Source: Thalassobacillus cyri
Lineage (GTDB): Bacteria; Bacillota; Bacilli; Bacillales; Halobacillaceae
DNA: 64,000 bases
NCBI RefSeq assembly: GCF_900107755.1
Contig: NZ_FNQR01000018.1
Span: 1 to 64,000, forward strand
Direction of reading: 5' to 3'
Under the pieces are notes generated by a model. The model was not told the origin of the DNA. It saw only the letters and a program-made list of their open reading frames with translations, and ran no database searches. The position numbers and the translations under genes were made by a program. Numbering within the stretch: the first letter of the stretch is position 1; the number at the start of each line of letters is the position of its first letter. Shown here one piece after another: positions 42,789-52,141 of this stretch.

Positions 42789-44144
42789 ATGATTAAAAAG
42801 TTGTTGATTGCTAATAGAGGAGAAATTGCAGTCCGTATTATAAGGGCTTGTAAGGAAATGAATATTGAAACGGTCGCTATATATTCCGAAGCGGATAAAG
42901 AAGCACTGCATGTCCAATTAGCTGATGAAGCCTACTGTATTGGCCCGACTTTAAGTAAGGATAGTTATTTAAATTATACAAACATCATGAGTCTGGCAAA
43001 ACTAACAGACGTAGATGCTATCCACCCAGGTTATGGCTTTCTTGCTGAGAATGCAGAATTCGCGGAAATGTGCAATGAGTGTAATGTGACCTTTGTTGGT
43101 CCTTCTGCATATGCTATTTCAAAAATGGGCACCAAAGACGTAGCCCGTGAAACGATGAAAGAGGCAGGCGTACCTGTTGTGCCAGGGTCTGAAGGTATCA
43201 TAGCTGACGAAAAAGAAGGAATCAAAGTAGCAGAGGAAATAGGCTACCCTGTCATAATTAAAGCTACAGCAGGCGGTGGTGGAAAAGGAATCCGTGTGGC
43301 CCGGGACGAAGAGGATCTGGTCAAAGGTATCCGCGTCACCCAAAATGAAGCAGAAAAAGCCTTTGGAAATCCGGGTGTTTATATTGAGAAGTTCATTGAA
43401 GACTTCCGCCATGTGGAGATCCAAGTGTTGGCTGATAATTACGGCAATGCCATCCACTTAGGGGAGCGGGATTGTTCCATTCAGCGTCGACTGCAAAAAT
43501 TGATCGAGGAAACACCATCACCAGCAATCAGTCCGGAAATGCGCGCTGATATGGGAGAGGCGGCAGTTAAAGCGGCTTTAGCTGTTGACTATTCTGGCGC
43601 TGGTACAGTAGAGTTCATTTTCGATCAACAGCAGAACAGCTATTATTTCATGGAAATGAATACCCGTATCCAAGTAGAACATCCGGTTACCGAGATGGTT
43701 ACAGGAGTAGATTTGATCAAGGAACAGATCAAAGTTGCCTCCGATGAGAAGCTAGAGTATGCCCAGGAGGATATAACATTTGAAGGATGGGCGATGGAAT
43801 GCCGTATCAACGCGGAAGATCCATTCAAAGACTTCATGCCATCACCTGGGAGAATTCAAATGTACCTTCCACCAGGCGGTTTAGGGGTCCGTATAGACTC
43901 TGCTGCTTATCAAGGGTACATGATTCCTCCATATTACGATTCCATGATAGCCAAATTGATTACTTATGGTCGTACAAGAGAAGAAGCGGTCAACCGTATG
44001 AGCCGGGCATTGGATGAATTTGTTGTCGATGGTATCAAGACCACTATCCCATTTCATCAGCGAATGATGAAACATCCTGTTTTCGTCGGCGGAGACTTCA
44101 ACACGAAGTTTTTAGAGAAATATCCTATAATGGATGAAGAGTAG
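42789..44144 (+). CDS. accC: Biotin carboxylase subunit of acetyl-CoA carboxylase
   Basis: 451 residues, standard AccC. ATP-grasp features: the glycine-rich [13 protein letters not shown] loop (about 158-170), the [14 protein letters not shown] segment, ERDCSIQRR, and the catalytic [16 protein letters not shown]. It carboxylates the biotin of AccB using ATP and bicarbonate. It starts 13 bases after accB; yqhY follows 19 bases after its stop. All key residues appear intact. Confidence 0.97.
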   Translation: MIKKLLIANRGEIAVRIIRACKEMNIETVAIYSEADKEALHVQLADEAYCIGPTLSKDSYLNYTNIMSLAKLTDVDAIHPGYGFLAENAEFAEMCNECNVTFVGPSAYAISKMGTKDVARETMKEAGVPVVPGSEGIIADEKEGIKVAEEIGYPVIIKATAGGGGKGIRVARDEEDLVKGIRVTQNEAEKAFGNPGVYIEKFIEDFRHVEIQVLADNYGNAIHLGERDCSIQRRLQKLIEETPSPAISPEMRADMGEAAVKAALAVDYSGAGTVEFIFDQQQNSYYFMEMNTRIQVEHPVTEMVTGVDLIKEQIKVASDEKLEYAQEDITFEGWAMECRINAEDPFKDFMPSPGRIQMYLPPGGLGVRIDSAAYQGYMIPPYYDSMIAKLITYGRTREEAVNRMSRALDEFVVDGIKTTIPFHQRMMKHPVFVGGDFNTKFLEKYPIMDEE

Positions 44145-44163
44145 TGGGGAAGGAGTGAACGGA

Positions 44164-44562
44164 ATGAGTGAACAACGCTTATTGAACGTAAGTAGTGATT
44201 CTTCACTTGGTAATGTCGAGATTGCCCCGGAAGTTATTGAAGTCATTGCGGGAATTGCTGCATCTGAAGTTGCAGGTGTGGCAGCGATGCGTGGAAACTT
44301 TGCTTCTGGTGTGGTTGAACGATTGGGAAAGAAAAACCATGGTAAAGGGGTCAAGGTAGAGCTTGAAGAAGATGGTATCAGCATTGATGTGTACGTTGTA
44401 ATGGATTATGGCATCTCTATTCCGGGGGCTGCTCAGAAAATTCAGGACAATATCCGTCAGGCATTGATGAACATGACAGCTCTTGAGATCAGCGAAATCA
44501 ATATCCATGTGGTCGGCGTACAGATGGAATTGAAAGAAGACGACGACTTAGAAGAAGAATAA
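44164..44562 (+). CDS. yqhY: Asp23/Gls24 family protein (YqhY)
   Basis: 132 residues of the Asp23/alkaline shock family: VEIAPEVIEVIAGIAASEVAGVAAM near the start (split around residues 20-44), a KGVKVE-DGISIDVYVVMDYG core and a very acidic end DDDLEEE. YqhY is linked genetically to acetyl-CoA carboxylase control in B. subtilis; its place directly after accBC is conserved. The start is ATG 44164, after GGAAGGAG; upstream in-frame codons overlap accC. Confidence 0.9.
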   Translation: MSEQRLLNVSSDSSLGNVEIAPEVIEVIAGIAASEVAGVAAMRGNFASGVVERLGKKNHGKGVKVELEEDGISIDVYVVMDYGISIPGAAQKIQDNIRQALMNMTALEISEINIHVVGVQMELKEDDDLEEE

Positions 44563-44567
44563 CTAGA

Positions 44568-44604
44568 GAAAGGTCATAGGACATAAGCTCCTATGACCTT
44601 TTTG
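44568..44604 (+). terminator. Terminator after yqhY
   Basis: AAAGGTCATAGGA / TCCTATGACCTTT stem followed by T's. Confidence 0.92.
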
Positions 44605-44627
44605 TTTTGCTTCACTGTTACCACTCA

Positions 44628-45010
44628 GTGTTAATTTTACAGTTAAAGCTCCCTTTTGCTGAAGACTCAGTTAGGTCCGTTACAAAGGGGGAGTTGGGAT
44701 GAGCTGGGAAACGACTCGCTTTCCAGCTTCATCGCCTAGAAACTCGTGACATAAGCAGTCCATCAACGGGAAGAAAGAGCCCTTCCCTTTTGCTATTCTG
44801 CTTATGCGTGTCGTGTCTCCCAAGGCGATTACGCATTCATTTCTTTACTGCGGGGGACCTGGCAAGCTTCCTCGGGCTAAAGCCCTGTGGAATCTCGCCT
44901 AGCCCCTTCTCCCGCGGGAGCCCCTAAACTCCAATATTATCTCGAAATCAAGTCTTCGACTTTTCTACCCTAATATATTATGAAAAATTAACAACAACTT
45001 TTAGAGCCTT
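44628..45010 (-). repeat. Interspersed palindromic repeat, full-length copy
   Basis: On the minus strand, 44935 to 44695 aligns with 57170-57415: both contain GGGAGAAGGGGCTAGGCGAGA, CCTTGGGAGACACGACACGC, AAGCAG(A)ATAGC or AGCAGAACAGC with AAAAGGG, and GGAAAGCGAGTCGTTTCCCAGC-type ends. Both outer flanks also fit the family: GTTAATTTTAC on the left and GAAAAATTAAC with AGAGCCTTA on the right form inverted ends. Nothing coding is seen from 44605 to 45208; the remainder (45011-45120) is spacer. Confidence 0.8.
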
Positions 45011-45127
45011 AATAAAAAAACGGAGGATTTGCATATTAAAAGAGAATGGTTCTTTAATCTTTTTAATGGATAGGAGAGGGAGCCGTGTACCCTCGCGAAC
45101 TCCCACCCGAAGAACAGGCCGGTTATG

Positions 45128-45156
45128 GTTTAAGATAGCTTTTCAATTGATAAAAT
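45128..45156 (+). promoter_or_regulatory. Possible promoter of the nusB cluster
   Basis: TAAAAT (45151-45156) lies about 16 bases from TTTAAG. It is a weak match but the only candidate between the repeat and nusB. Confidence 0.3.
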
Positions 45157-45208
45157 GTTATCATTCTTACGGATATAACGTAAAAGAGTACCTAAAGGAG
45201 ATTGAAAC

Positions 45209-45589
45209 ATGAAACGACACCTTGCTCGTGAAAAAGCATTTCAAGTATTATTTCAAGTAGACGTCAATGATATAGAAATGGAAGAAGCAATTGACCATTT
45301 ATTGGAAGAAACAGATAGCGATGCATTCATGGAACAATTAGTTCATGGCGTCTTTGACAAAAAACAGGAATTAGACGATAAAATAGCCGACCATTTGGAA
45401 AATTGGAGCGTCAAGCGACTGCCTTTAGTGGAAAAAACTTTGCTCCGTATGGCAGTTTATGAAATGGATCATGTGGATGATGTTCCTGACCAGGTGGCAA
45501 TCAATGAAGCAATTGAATTAGCTAAAGTTTTTGGAGATGAAAAATCTGGTAAATTCATTAACGGTGTGTTATCAAAGATGACTAAATAA
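45209..45589 (+). CDS. nusB: Transcription antitermination factor NusB
   Basis: 126 residues, all-helical NusB fold; it begins MKRHLAREKAFQVLFQVD and ends with DEKSGKFINGVLSKM, both strongly conserved. With NusE (S10) it binds boxA RNA in ribosomal operons and prevents early termination. AAAGGAG precedes ATG 45209. It opens the cluster nusB-folD-xseA-xseB-ispA that leads into the OLE RNA. Confidence 0.96.
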   Translation: MKRHLAREKAFQVLFQVDVNDIEMEEAIDHLLEETDSDAFMEQLVHGVFDKKQELDDKIADHLENWSVKRLPLVEKTLLRMAVYEMDHVDDVPDQVAINEAIELAKVFGDEKSGKFINGVLSKMTK

Positions 45590-45609
45590 CAATAAAGGGG
45601 TTGTTTCGT

Positions 45610-46464
45610 GTGGGTGCAAACATTATATATGGAAAAGAACTGGCAACAGAGCTTCGTGAAGAAATGAGACAAGAAGTGTCAGAATTAAAAGCGAAAAACA
45701 TTGTACCAGGCCTTACTGTAATAATTCTCGGAGAGGACCCTGCATCACTTTCCTATGTAAGAGGAAAACAAAAAGCATCAGAAAAGGTTGGAATGGAATC
45801 GAAGTTGATTGAGATGCCAGAAACGACTTCTGAGCAGGATTTGCTAGACCTTATTTCGGAACAGAATAAAGATGAGACAGTACATGGTATCCTTGTGCAA
45901 TTGCCGCTTCCCGATCATATCTCTGAACAAAAAGTTATAGAGGCAATTGATCCTGCTAAAGATGTGGATGGTTTCCATCCAATAAACGTGGGAAGAATGA
46001 TGACAGGGCAGGATACATTTTATCCTTGTACCCCATATGGAATACTTGTCATGCTAAAAAAAGCTGAAATTGAAACAAAAGGCAAGCATGTTGTAGTGGT
46101 AGGACGCAGTAATCTTGTAGGTAAACCTGTCGGCCAGCTTTTATTGAATGAGGATGCCACGGTTACCTATTGCCATTCGAAGACGCCTGATTTAGCATTT
46201 CATACAAAACAGGCGGATATTGTTATTGTAGCTGCGGGCAAAGCTGGCCTAGTTAAAGGCGACCATATTAAAGAGGGAGCGGTTGTCATTGATGTCGGTG
46301 TGAATCGGGTTGACGGAAAGCTAGTGGGTGATGTTGATTTTGCCTCTGTTGAACCGATAGCTTCCCATTTGACTCCAGTACCTAAAGGTGTCGGACCAAT
46401 GACGATAACTATGTTATTACATAACACCATAAAAGCTGCTAAAAAAATCAATGATATCAATTAA
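45610..46464 (+). CDS. folD: Bifunctional methylenetetrahydrofolate dehydrogenase/cyclohydrolase
   Basis: 284 residues. FolD landmarks: PGLTVIILGEDPAS, SYVRGKQKAS with the catalytic Lys, GILVQLPLPDHI, KDVDGFHP, PCTPYGIL, and the cofactor loop VVGRSNLVGKP. It interconverts methylene- and formyl-tetrahydrofolate, the one-carbon products of the glycine cleavage system encoded elsewhere in the window. The start is GTG 45610, aligned with the family and suited to AAAGGGG; TTG 45601 lies inside the site. Confidence 0.95.
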   Translation: MGANIIYGKELATELREEMRQEVSELKAKNIVPGLTVIILGEDPASLSYVRGKQKASEKVGMESKLIEMPETTSEQDLLDLISEQNKDETVHGILVQLPLPDHISEQKVIEAIDPAKDVDGFHPINVGRMMTGQDTFYPCTPYGILVMLKKAEIETKGKHVVVVGRSNLVGKPVGQLLLNEDATVTYCHSKTPDLAFHTKQADIVIVAAGKAGLVKGDHIKEGAVVIDVGVNRVDGKLVGDVDFASVEPIASHLTPVPKGVGPMTITMLLHNTIKAAKKINDIN

Positions 46465-46479
46465 AAGGAGCTTTTGATT

Positions 46480-47838
46480 GTGGAGGATCGTTATTTAACC
46501 GTTACCGCACTGACAAAATATATTAAGCGTAAGTTCGCTGCTGATTCCCATTTGAAAGAGGTATGGTTGCGCGGAGAAATATCCAATTTCAAACACCATA
46601 GCCGTGGGCATATGTACTTGTCTTTGAAGGATGATAAAGCTCGGATCCAAGCGGTCATGTTTGCCGGCAATAATCGGTTCTTAAAATTCATCCCTGAAAA
46701 CGGGATGAATGTGCTGGTTAGGGGCGAAGTAGGCGTATACGAACCGATGGGTCAGTATCAATTGTACATTCATGAAATGGAACCAGATGGAATTGGTGCT
46801 TTATATCTCGCTTTCGAACAACTGAAAGAAAAACTAGAAAAGGAAGGGCTATTCTCACCTGCTGAGAAAAAGCCTCTGCCTCCTTATCCTAACCATATCG
46901 GTATCATCACGTCACCTACCGGAGCGGCAATCCGCGATGTCATGACTACCATAGAACGCCGATACCCTGTGGTAAAGCGATCGGTCCTCCCTGTATTAGT
47001 ACAAGGAGAACGAGCAAAAGATTCTATTGTCAAAGCAATCGAGTATGCCAACAAGTTGGGGAATTTTGATGTCCTTATTGTAGGGAGAGGCGGTGGTTCT
47101 ATCGAGGATTTATGGAGCTTTAATGAAGAAGCCGTAGCACGTGCGATAGCCGCTTCCAAGATCCCTGTCATTTCTGCTGTCGGACATGAAACGGACTACA
47201 CCATCAGTGATTTTGTCGCCGATGTACGGGCAGCCACACCGACCGGAGCAGCTGAACTGGCTGTGCCGTCACAAATCGAATTAAATCAGCGCATCACCGT
47301 TTTAACCCAAAGGCTCCAGCGTGCATTGCAGTCGGAGCAGACAGCTGCCTGGAAACGCTTGGATCGACTGCAGCGTTCCTATGCATTCAAGTATCCTGCA
47401 CTATTAATGCGGCAAAAAGAGCAGGAACTGGACCGGCTGCTCGATTCATTAAATAAGCGGGTAGAAAGCCATAAGAAGCAAAAACGAGATCAAGTAAAAC
47501 ACTTACAGACCAGGTTACAGCAACAACACCCAGAAAAGCAGATCAAGCAAACCGGTGAGCGTCTGGAAGTACTGGGTCAGCGCTTAACTCGTGATTTCCG
47601 TATCCAGATCAGAGAAAAAGAAAAGCAATTTGATAATGTACTTGAAAAGTTGTCATTACTTAACCCACTCGAAATAATGAAAAGAGGTTATGCTATTCCT
47701 TTCAATGAGAGCGGAGACGTCATTAAAAGTGTAGAATCTGTGCAACCAGGAGAGGCGATCCAGGTTAAATTGCAAAATGGAAGCCTGGATTGCCAGGTTT
47801 GGGGAATAGAGGAGGATGAAAATGAGCGAAAGTCATAA
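46480..47838 (+). CDS. xseA: Exodeoxyribonuclease VII large subunit
   Basis: 452 residues: N-terminal OB fold (about 1-100, with [11 protein letters not shown]), catalytic core with [30 protein letters not shown] and [11 protein letters not shown], then a long coiled coil (about 275-400). It degrades single-stranded DNA in both directions. GTG 46480 gives a start matching B. subtilis XseA and lies nine bases from AAAAGGAG; TTG 46474 is too close. It overlaps xseB by 17 bases. Confidence 0.95.
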   Translation: MEDRYLTVTALTKYIKRKFAADSHLKEVWLRGEISNFKHHSRGHMYLSLKDDKARIQAVMFAGNNRFLKFIPENGMNVLVRGEVGVYEPMGQYQLYIHEMEPDGIGALYLAFEQLKEKLEKEGLFSPAEKKPLPPYPNHIGIITSPTGAAIRDVMTTIERRYPVVKRSVLPVLVQGERAKDSIVKAIEYANKLGNFDVLIVGRGGGSIEDLWSFNEEAVARAIAASKIPVISAVGHETDYTISDFVADVRAATPTGAAELAVPSQIELNQRITVLTQRLQRALQSEQTAAWKRLDRLQRSYAFKYPALLMRQKEQELDRLLDSLNKRVESHKKQKRDQVKHLQTRLQQQHPEKQIKQTGERLEVLGQRLTRDFRIQIREKEKQFDNVLEKLSLLNPLEIMKRGYAIPFNESGDVIKSVESVQPGEAIQVKLQNGSLDCQVWGIEEDENERKS

Positions 47839-48058
47839 GGAGTTAAGCTTTGAAGAAGCGATCGAGCAATTGGAAAACCTAGTGGAAAAGCTGGAAGAAG
47901 GGGATGTGCCGCTAGAAAAAGCGATCAATTATTACCAGGAAGGGATGAAATTGTCTAAAACCTGTAGTGAAAAGTTGAATCGTGTCGAGCAGCAAATGCA
48001 GCAAATTTTGAATGAACATGGTGAATTCGAACCCTTTTCAGTGCAGGAGGAAGAATAG
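47822..48058 (+). CDS. xseB: Exodeoxyribonuclease VII small subunit
   Basis: 78 residues with the family signature [28 protein letters not shown] (split near 9-36) and a helical hairpin. Several copies coat the XseA coiled coil. ATG 47822 is chosen as GAGGAGG (47809-47815) needs spacing; ATG 47816 abuts that site. The stop overlaps the ispA start by one base, so translation is coupled. Confidence 0.94.
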   Translation: MSESHKELSFEEAIEQLENLVEKLEEGDVPLEKAINYYQEGMKLSKTCSEKLNRVEQQMQQILNEHGEFEPFSVQEEE

Positions 48059-48942
48059 TGGATCAGGCACTTTCCGATTATTTAGAACAACGCCAAAGCA
48101 TGGTGAACGAATACTTAGATGATTATATAACTGGAAAGCCCATTCTTACCAGCCTTAAGACATCGATGCTGTATTCGATTCATGCCGGCGGTAAACGCCT
48201 CCGGCCGATTCTTATGATGGCTGCCTGTGAAGCATTCGGTGGAAATAAAAAGGAAGTTCTTCCTGTAGCGGTAGCCCTGGAAATGATTCATACGTACTCT
48301 CTCATCCATGATGATTTACCTGCGATGGACGATGATGATATGCGGAGAGGCCAGCCGACCAATCACCGCAAGTTTGATGAAGCGACTGCAATATTGGCTG
48401 GAGATGCTTTGTTAACATTAAGCTTTCAGACGATTATGGAAGCGGAACACCTGACTGCAGAACAAAAAGTATACCTTGTCCACGAGCTTTCTACAGCAAG
48501 TGGTGCGCTCGGTATGGTAGCAGGGCAATTAATGGATATGGAAAGTGAAGGGAATAAAATTTCCCTTGAACATCTCGAACAAATTCATCACTTGAAAACC
48601 GGCAGGCTTTTAAGCTTTGCTTTAATGGCTGGAGCCTATATTGGTGGAGCTTCAGAGGATCAGCTCAATTCCATAAAAGAAACAGCGGACTTGCTGGGGA
48701 TCATCTTTCAGATTCAGGATGACATTCTCGATGTAAGCGGTAATGAGGAGAAATTGGGGAAACCAGTGGGCAGTGACTCGACGAACCATAAAAGCACGTA
48801 TCCAAGTATGCTTGGCCTGGAAGGATCAATTACTCAAAAAGAGCATTACGTCGCTCGGGCTAAATCGTCATTAAAACAAGCTGATGTAGGAGAAACCAAG
48901 CTTTTCACACTTATTGACCATTTAAGCAACCGTGATCATTGA
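48058..48942 (+). CDS. ispA: Farnesyl diphosphate synthase (IspA)
   Basis: 294 residues. The first aspartate-rich motif DDLPAMD is at 85-91 and the second DDILD at 221-225, with GGKRLRP and QPTNHRKF in between. It condenses isopentenyl and dimethylallyl diphosphate to farnesyl diphosphate. GTG 48058 overlaps the xseB stop and follows GGAGGAA. In species with OLE RNA, the RNA lies directly downstream of this gene, as here; dxs of the same pathway follows. Confidence 0.96.
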   Translation: MDQALSDYLEQRQSMVNEYLDDYITGKPILTSLKTSMLYSIHAGGKRLRPILMMAACEAFGGNKKEVLPVAVALEMIHTYSLIHDDLPAMDDDDMRRGQPTNHRKFDEATAILAGDALLTLSFQTIMEAEHLTAEQKVYLVHELSTASGALGMVAGQLMDMESEGNKISLEHLEQIHHLKTGRLLSFALMAGAYIGGASEDQLNSIKETADLLGIIFQIQDDILDVSGNEEKLGKPVGSDSTNHKSTYPSMLGLEGSITQKEHYVARAKSSLKQADVGETKLFTLIDHLSNRDH

Positions 48943-48955
48943 GCATACAGTTTAA

Positions 48956-48984
48956 TTGAGGAAGTCTGACGTTTATGGTATATT
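48956..48984 (+). promoter_or_regulatory. Candidate promoter for OLE RNA
   Basis: TTGAGG, a 17-base spacer and TATATT with an upstream TG (TGGTATATT, extended minus-10). It lies after the ispA stop and would start transcription near 48991, at the expected 5' end of the OLE RNA. Confidence 0.6.
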
Positions 48985-48990
48985 ATAAGT

Positions 48991-49595
48991 ACATAAGGGA
49001 TGGTGCAGTATTCTAGTCAGCCCTCCGTTCCTGAAGGCGGGCCTAAAAATCCGCCAAAGGGCATATCGATGAAGTTCCTTGTGTTGGCTTGAGGCGCCCA
49101 GCCTTGGGTCGATGCTGGGAGTTAAGGTAGTGGGGCGATCCGCAAAGGCATGTGGGCGTTGACCCTGCTTCCGCGGAGGCCCATATCTGTGATGGTTTCT
49201 TAGCCGGAAATCATGATGGAATGGGGTATGAACCTGCTTTATATGGAGGAATTCTGTATGAGCAGCGTAGCCTGCCTTGAGTGGGCTTGAGGGGATTATG
49301 GAATTAAAGATGCGTGGAAGGATGGCCACCTTTTCACGGGTTTTTTCGCCATATGAAATCAAGCCTGCAAAAGAGGCTAAGGAACGGTTAAAGGCTGTTG
49401 AGGAAATCTCCTAGACTGTTTGCCAAGACACGCAATAGGAATTATAGTGCGGACTGAGTGGTAATCCAGTCCGGCTTTCGGAAACGGAGTCGATCCGGGT
49501 TTAAAGGGGAACCGCCAGAATGGTGACATTCGGTATCTGGATGGGAAAACCTACTGGACCTAAGCCGCAATTTTTACCTATTGGGTGACCATTCC
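48991..49595 (+). ncRNA. ole: OLE RNA (ornate large extremophilic RNA)
   Basis: About 600 bases between ispA and oapA-dxs without a plausible gene on either strand but dense with helices. Examples are GGCGG / CCGCC near 49040, CCCAGC / GCTGGG at 49098-49121, ATGGTTTC / GGAAATCAT near 49195, GGACTG / CAGTCC at 49452-49474, and GAATG-GTGA-CATTC at 49518-49531. Size, richness in G and the flanking order nusB-folD-xseAB-ispA-RNA-oapA-dxs are diagnostic of OLE RNA, a membrane-associated RNA of extremophilic Firmicutes that binds OapA. Its exact biochemical role is unsettled; mutants in related species are sensitive to cold, alcohols and magnesium. Ends are approximate. Confidence 0.92.
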
Positions 49596-49627
49596 TTCTC
49601 TTACATAATCTACAAATGAGGTTGCAC

Positions 49628-50227
49628 ATGGATAATCAATTAAAAAAATCATTAAGGTTCAGTATAAGTATTGCCGTTATCACATTTGTGTTAGCGGCTA
49701 TTTTTTCAGTAATATCTTCTTCCGTGCTAAGCGGGGTCATTTGGTATATTGGATTAGTTATCGTTTTCATTATAGTATTGATTGGTGTTATATTTGATAT
49801 GTTAGGAATTGCAGCTACTGCTGCATCGGAGCCGCCATTCCATGCGATGGCCGCTGAAAAAGTACCAGGTGCCAGACAGGCGATCATCATTGTCCGTAAT
49901 GCCGATCGCTTCGCCAGTTTTTGTAACGATGTCATAGGGGATATCTCCGGCATCGTCAGTGGTACAGCTTCTGCACTGGTAGTCATCCAGTTGGCCAATG
50001 CGTTTGGACATTCGGAGGGGTCTACGCTGCAAATAACTATATCGGTCATATTAACAAGCTTAGTAGCCGCGTTGACAGTAGGCGGGAAAGCTATCGGCAA
50101 ATTTTTCGCCATTCACTCTTCTACAAAAATCATATATTTTGCTGCAAGAGTGATCGCATGGATAGAGAATAAGTTGAAGATAAATATCGTATCAAAACCA
50201 GCCGAGGCTTCTAGAAAAACACGTTAA
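49628..50227 (+). CDS. oapA: OapA, membrane partner protein of OLE RNA
   Basis: 199 residues with four predicted helices (about 9-31, 33-55, 105-127, 135-157) and a basic C terminus ending AEASRKTR. The middle loop [30 protein letters not shown] (around 55-85) with [15 protein letters not shown] is the conserved signature and recalls the DUF21/CNNM transporter domain. OapA binds OLE RNA and holds it at the membrane. The start is ATG 49628 after TGAGG; ATG 49616 is in frame but without a site. It lies just after the RNA and 17 bases before dxs. Confidence 0.9.
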   Translation: MDNQLKKSLRFSISIAVITFVLAAIFSVISSSVLSGVIWYIGLVIVFIIVLIGVIFDMLGIAATAASEPPFHAMAAEKVPGARQAIIIVRNADRFASFCNDVIGDISGIVSGTASALVVIQLANAFGHSEGSTLQITISVILTSLVAALTVGGKAIGKFFAIHSSTKIIYFAARVIAWIENKLKINIVSKPAEASRKTR

Positions 50228-50244
50228 AGATAGGAGGTCCATTT

Positions 50245-52137
50245 ATGGATCTAAAGAAAATTCAAGATCCTTCGTTTGTCAGGGATCTTTCCGACGAAGA
50301 CTTGAAACAGCTAGCCTCAACAATAAGAACTTTTCTAATTGAAAACCTTTCAAAAACAGGCGGTCATCTTGGAGCCAATCTTGGGGTCGTGGAGTTGACC
50401 CTTGCTCTTCATAAAGTATTCCAAAGCCCGAAAGACCGATTTATTTTCGATGTGGGTCACCAATCCTATATTCATAAGATATTGACAGGACGAGCGGGCC
50501 AGTTTGGGACATTAAGACAGTATAAAGGACTGTGTGGATTTCCTAAACGGTGTGAAAGTGAACATGATTTATGGGAAACTGGTCATAGTTCTACGTCACT
50601 ATCGGCAGCGATGGGAATGGCTATCGCACGTGATGTAAAAGGAGAAGATCATTCTATCCTCCCGGTCATTGGTGATGGAGCATTAACTGGTGGTATGGCT
50701 TTAGAAGCGCTCAACCATATTGGCCATGAAAAGAAAAATATTACGGTTATACTTAATGACAATGAAATGTCGATTGCTAAAAATGTCGGTGCACTTCATA
50801 ATGCATTGGGACGAATGAGGAGCGCAGGAAAATATAATCGAGCTAAAGATGATCTGGAATGGTTGTTGAAAAAAATTCCTGCAGTCGGCGGCAGGCTGGC
50901 GCAAGCTGCCGAGCGTCTTAAAGATAGCATGAAATATTTTGTCGTGCCTGGAATGTTTTTTGAAGAACTAGGTTTTACTTACTACGGTCCTGTGGATGGT
51001 CATGATTTTCAAGACTTATTGGAAAATCTTAATTATGCGAAGAAAACAGAAGGGCCAGTCATTGTTCATGTGATGACCCAAAAAGGGAAAGGATATCATC
51101 CTGCTGAAACAGATAAGACGGATAAATGGCATGGGGTAGGACCTTATAAAATCGATTCTGGTGAAAAAATCAAGCCTGATACAGCTCCACCGGCTTGGAG
51201 TTCAGTGATAACCGAGGCGCTGCGACGGGAAGCCCGTGAAGACAAACGAATTGTTGCCATTACTCCAGCCATGATTTTAGGCTCTAAATTAGAGAAATTC
51301 GGGGAAGAATTTCCGGACCGGTTATATGACGTGGGAATAGCTGAACAGCACGCTACCACAGTAGCTGCTGGATTAGCTACCCAGGAGATGAAGCCATTTC
51401 TTGCGATTTATTCTACATTCTTGCAGCGTGCATATGATCAAGTCGTTCATGATGTGTGCCGCCAAAATCTGAATGTCGTTTTCGGCATTGACCGGGCAGG
51501 ACTGGTAGGAGCTGATGGAGAAACGCACCAGGGTGTATTTGATATAGCGTTTTTAAGAAACTTACCAAATATAACCCTGATGATGCCGAAAGATGAAAAT
51601 GAAGCACAGCATATGGTGCATACAGCGATGAAATATGATGACGGGCCGATGGCTATTCGTTATCCTCGTGGTAATGCAAAAGGAGTAGCAGTCGACCCTG
51701 CCCCTAAACCGATAGAAATTGGCAGCTGGGAAACCTTACAGGAAGGTTCTGACGCTGTTGTATTGACATTTGGTACCACGATTGACATGGCTTTGGAGGC
51801 CAGTGAAGAACTGAAGAAGCAGGGAATCTCGATTAGAGTGGTTAATGCCAGGTTTCTAAAGCCTTTGGATGAAAAAATGCTTCATGGCATAATGCAGGAA
51901 AAATTGCCGATTCTGACTATTGAAGAAGCTGTATTGAAAGGTGGCTTCGGCTCAAGTATCCTTGAATTTGCTGAAGAGAACCTTTATAGGAATCAGTCAA
52001 TCAAGCGTATGGGTATCCCGGATCGTTATATTGAGCACGGCAAAGTGCCTGAATTGTTGAAAGAAATCGATTTGACAAAAGAAGCTGTCGTTGTGAATCT
52101 GAAAGAACTAATACCAAGTAAACAAAAAAGGGCTTGA
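50245..52137 (+). CDS. dxs: 1-deoxy-D-xylulose-5-phosphate synthase
   Basis: 630 residues, normal size. Thiamine-diphosphate site [17 protein letters not shown] (about 145-162), [10 protein letters not shown], the catalytic [12 protein letters not shown] (about 369-380) and [15 protein letters not shown] are all present. It makes the first intermediate of the MEP isoprenoid pathway from pyruvate and glyceraldehyde 3-phosphate. ATG 50245 follows AGGAGGT. It works in the same pathway as ispA across the OLE RNA. Confidence 0.97.
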   Translation: MDLKKIQDPSFVRDLSDEDLKQLASTIRTFLIENLSKTGGHLGANLGVVELTLALHKVFQSPKDRFIFDVGHQSYIHKILTGRAGQFGTLRQYKGLCGFPKRCESEHDLWETGHSSTSLSAAMGMAIARDVKGEDHSILPVIGDGALTGGMALEALNHIGHEKKNITVILNDNEMSIAKNVGALHNALGRMRSAGKYNRAKDDLEWLLKKIPAVGGRLAQAAERLKDSMKYFVVPGMFFEELGFTYYGPVDGHDFQDLLENLNYAKKTEGPVIVHVMTQKGKGYHPAETDKTDKWHGVGPYKIDSGEKIKPDTAPPAWSSVITEALRREAREDKRIVAITPAMILGSKLEKFGEEFPDRLYDVGIAEQHATTVAAGLATQEMKPFLAIYSTFLQRAYDQVVHDVCRQNLNVVFGIDRAGLVGADGETHQGVFDIAFLRNLPNITLMMPKDENEAQHMVHTAMKYDDGPMAIRYPRGNAKGVAVDPAPKPIEIGSWETLQEGSDAVVLTFGTTIDMALEASEELKKQGISIRVVNARFLKPLDEKMLHGIMQEKLPILTIEEAVLKGGFGSSILEFAEENLYRNQSIKRMGIPDRYIEHGKVPELLKEIDLTKEAVVVNLKELIPSKQKRA

Positions 52138-52141
52138 AGAT

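Noticed and set aside
48973-49362. A 129-codon minus-strand frame across OLE RNA
   Set aside because: The interval is explained by a structured RNA; the protein is Pro/Arg/His-rich with no family likeness and no ribosome site.
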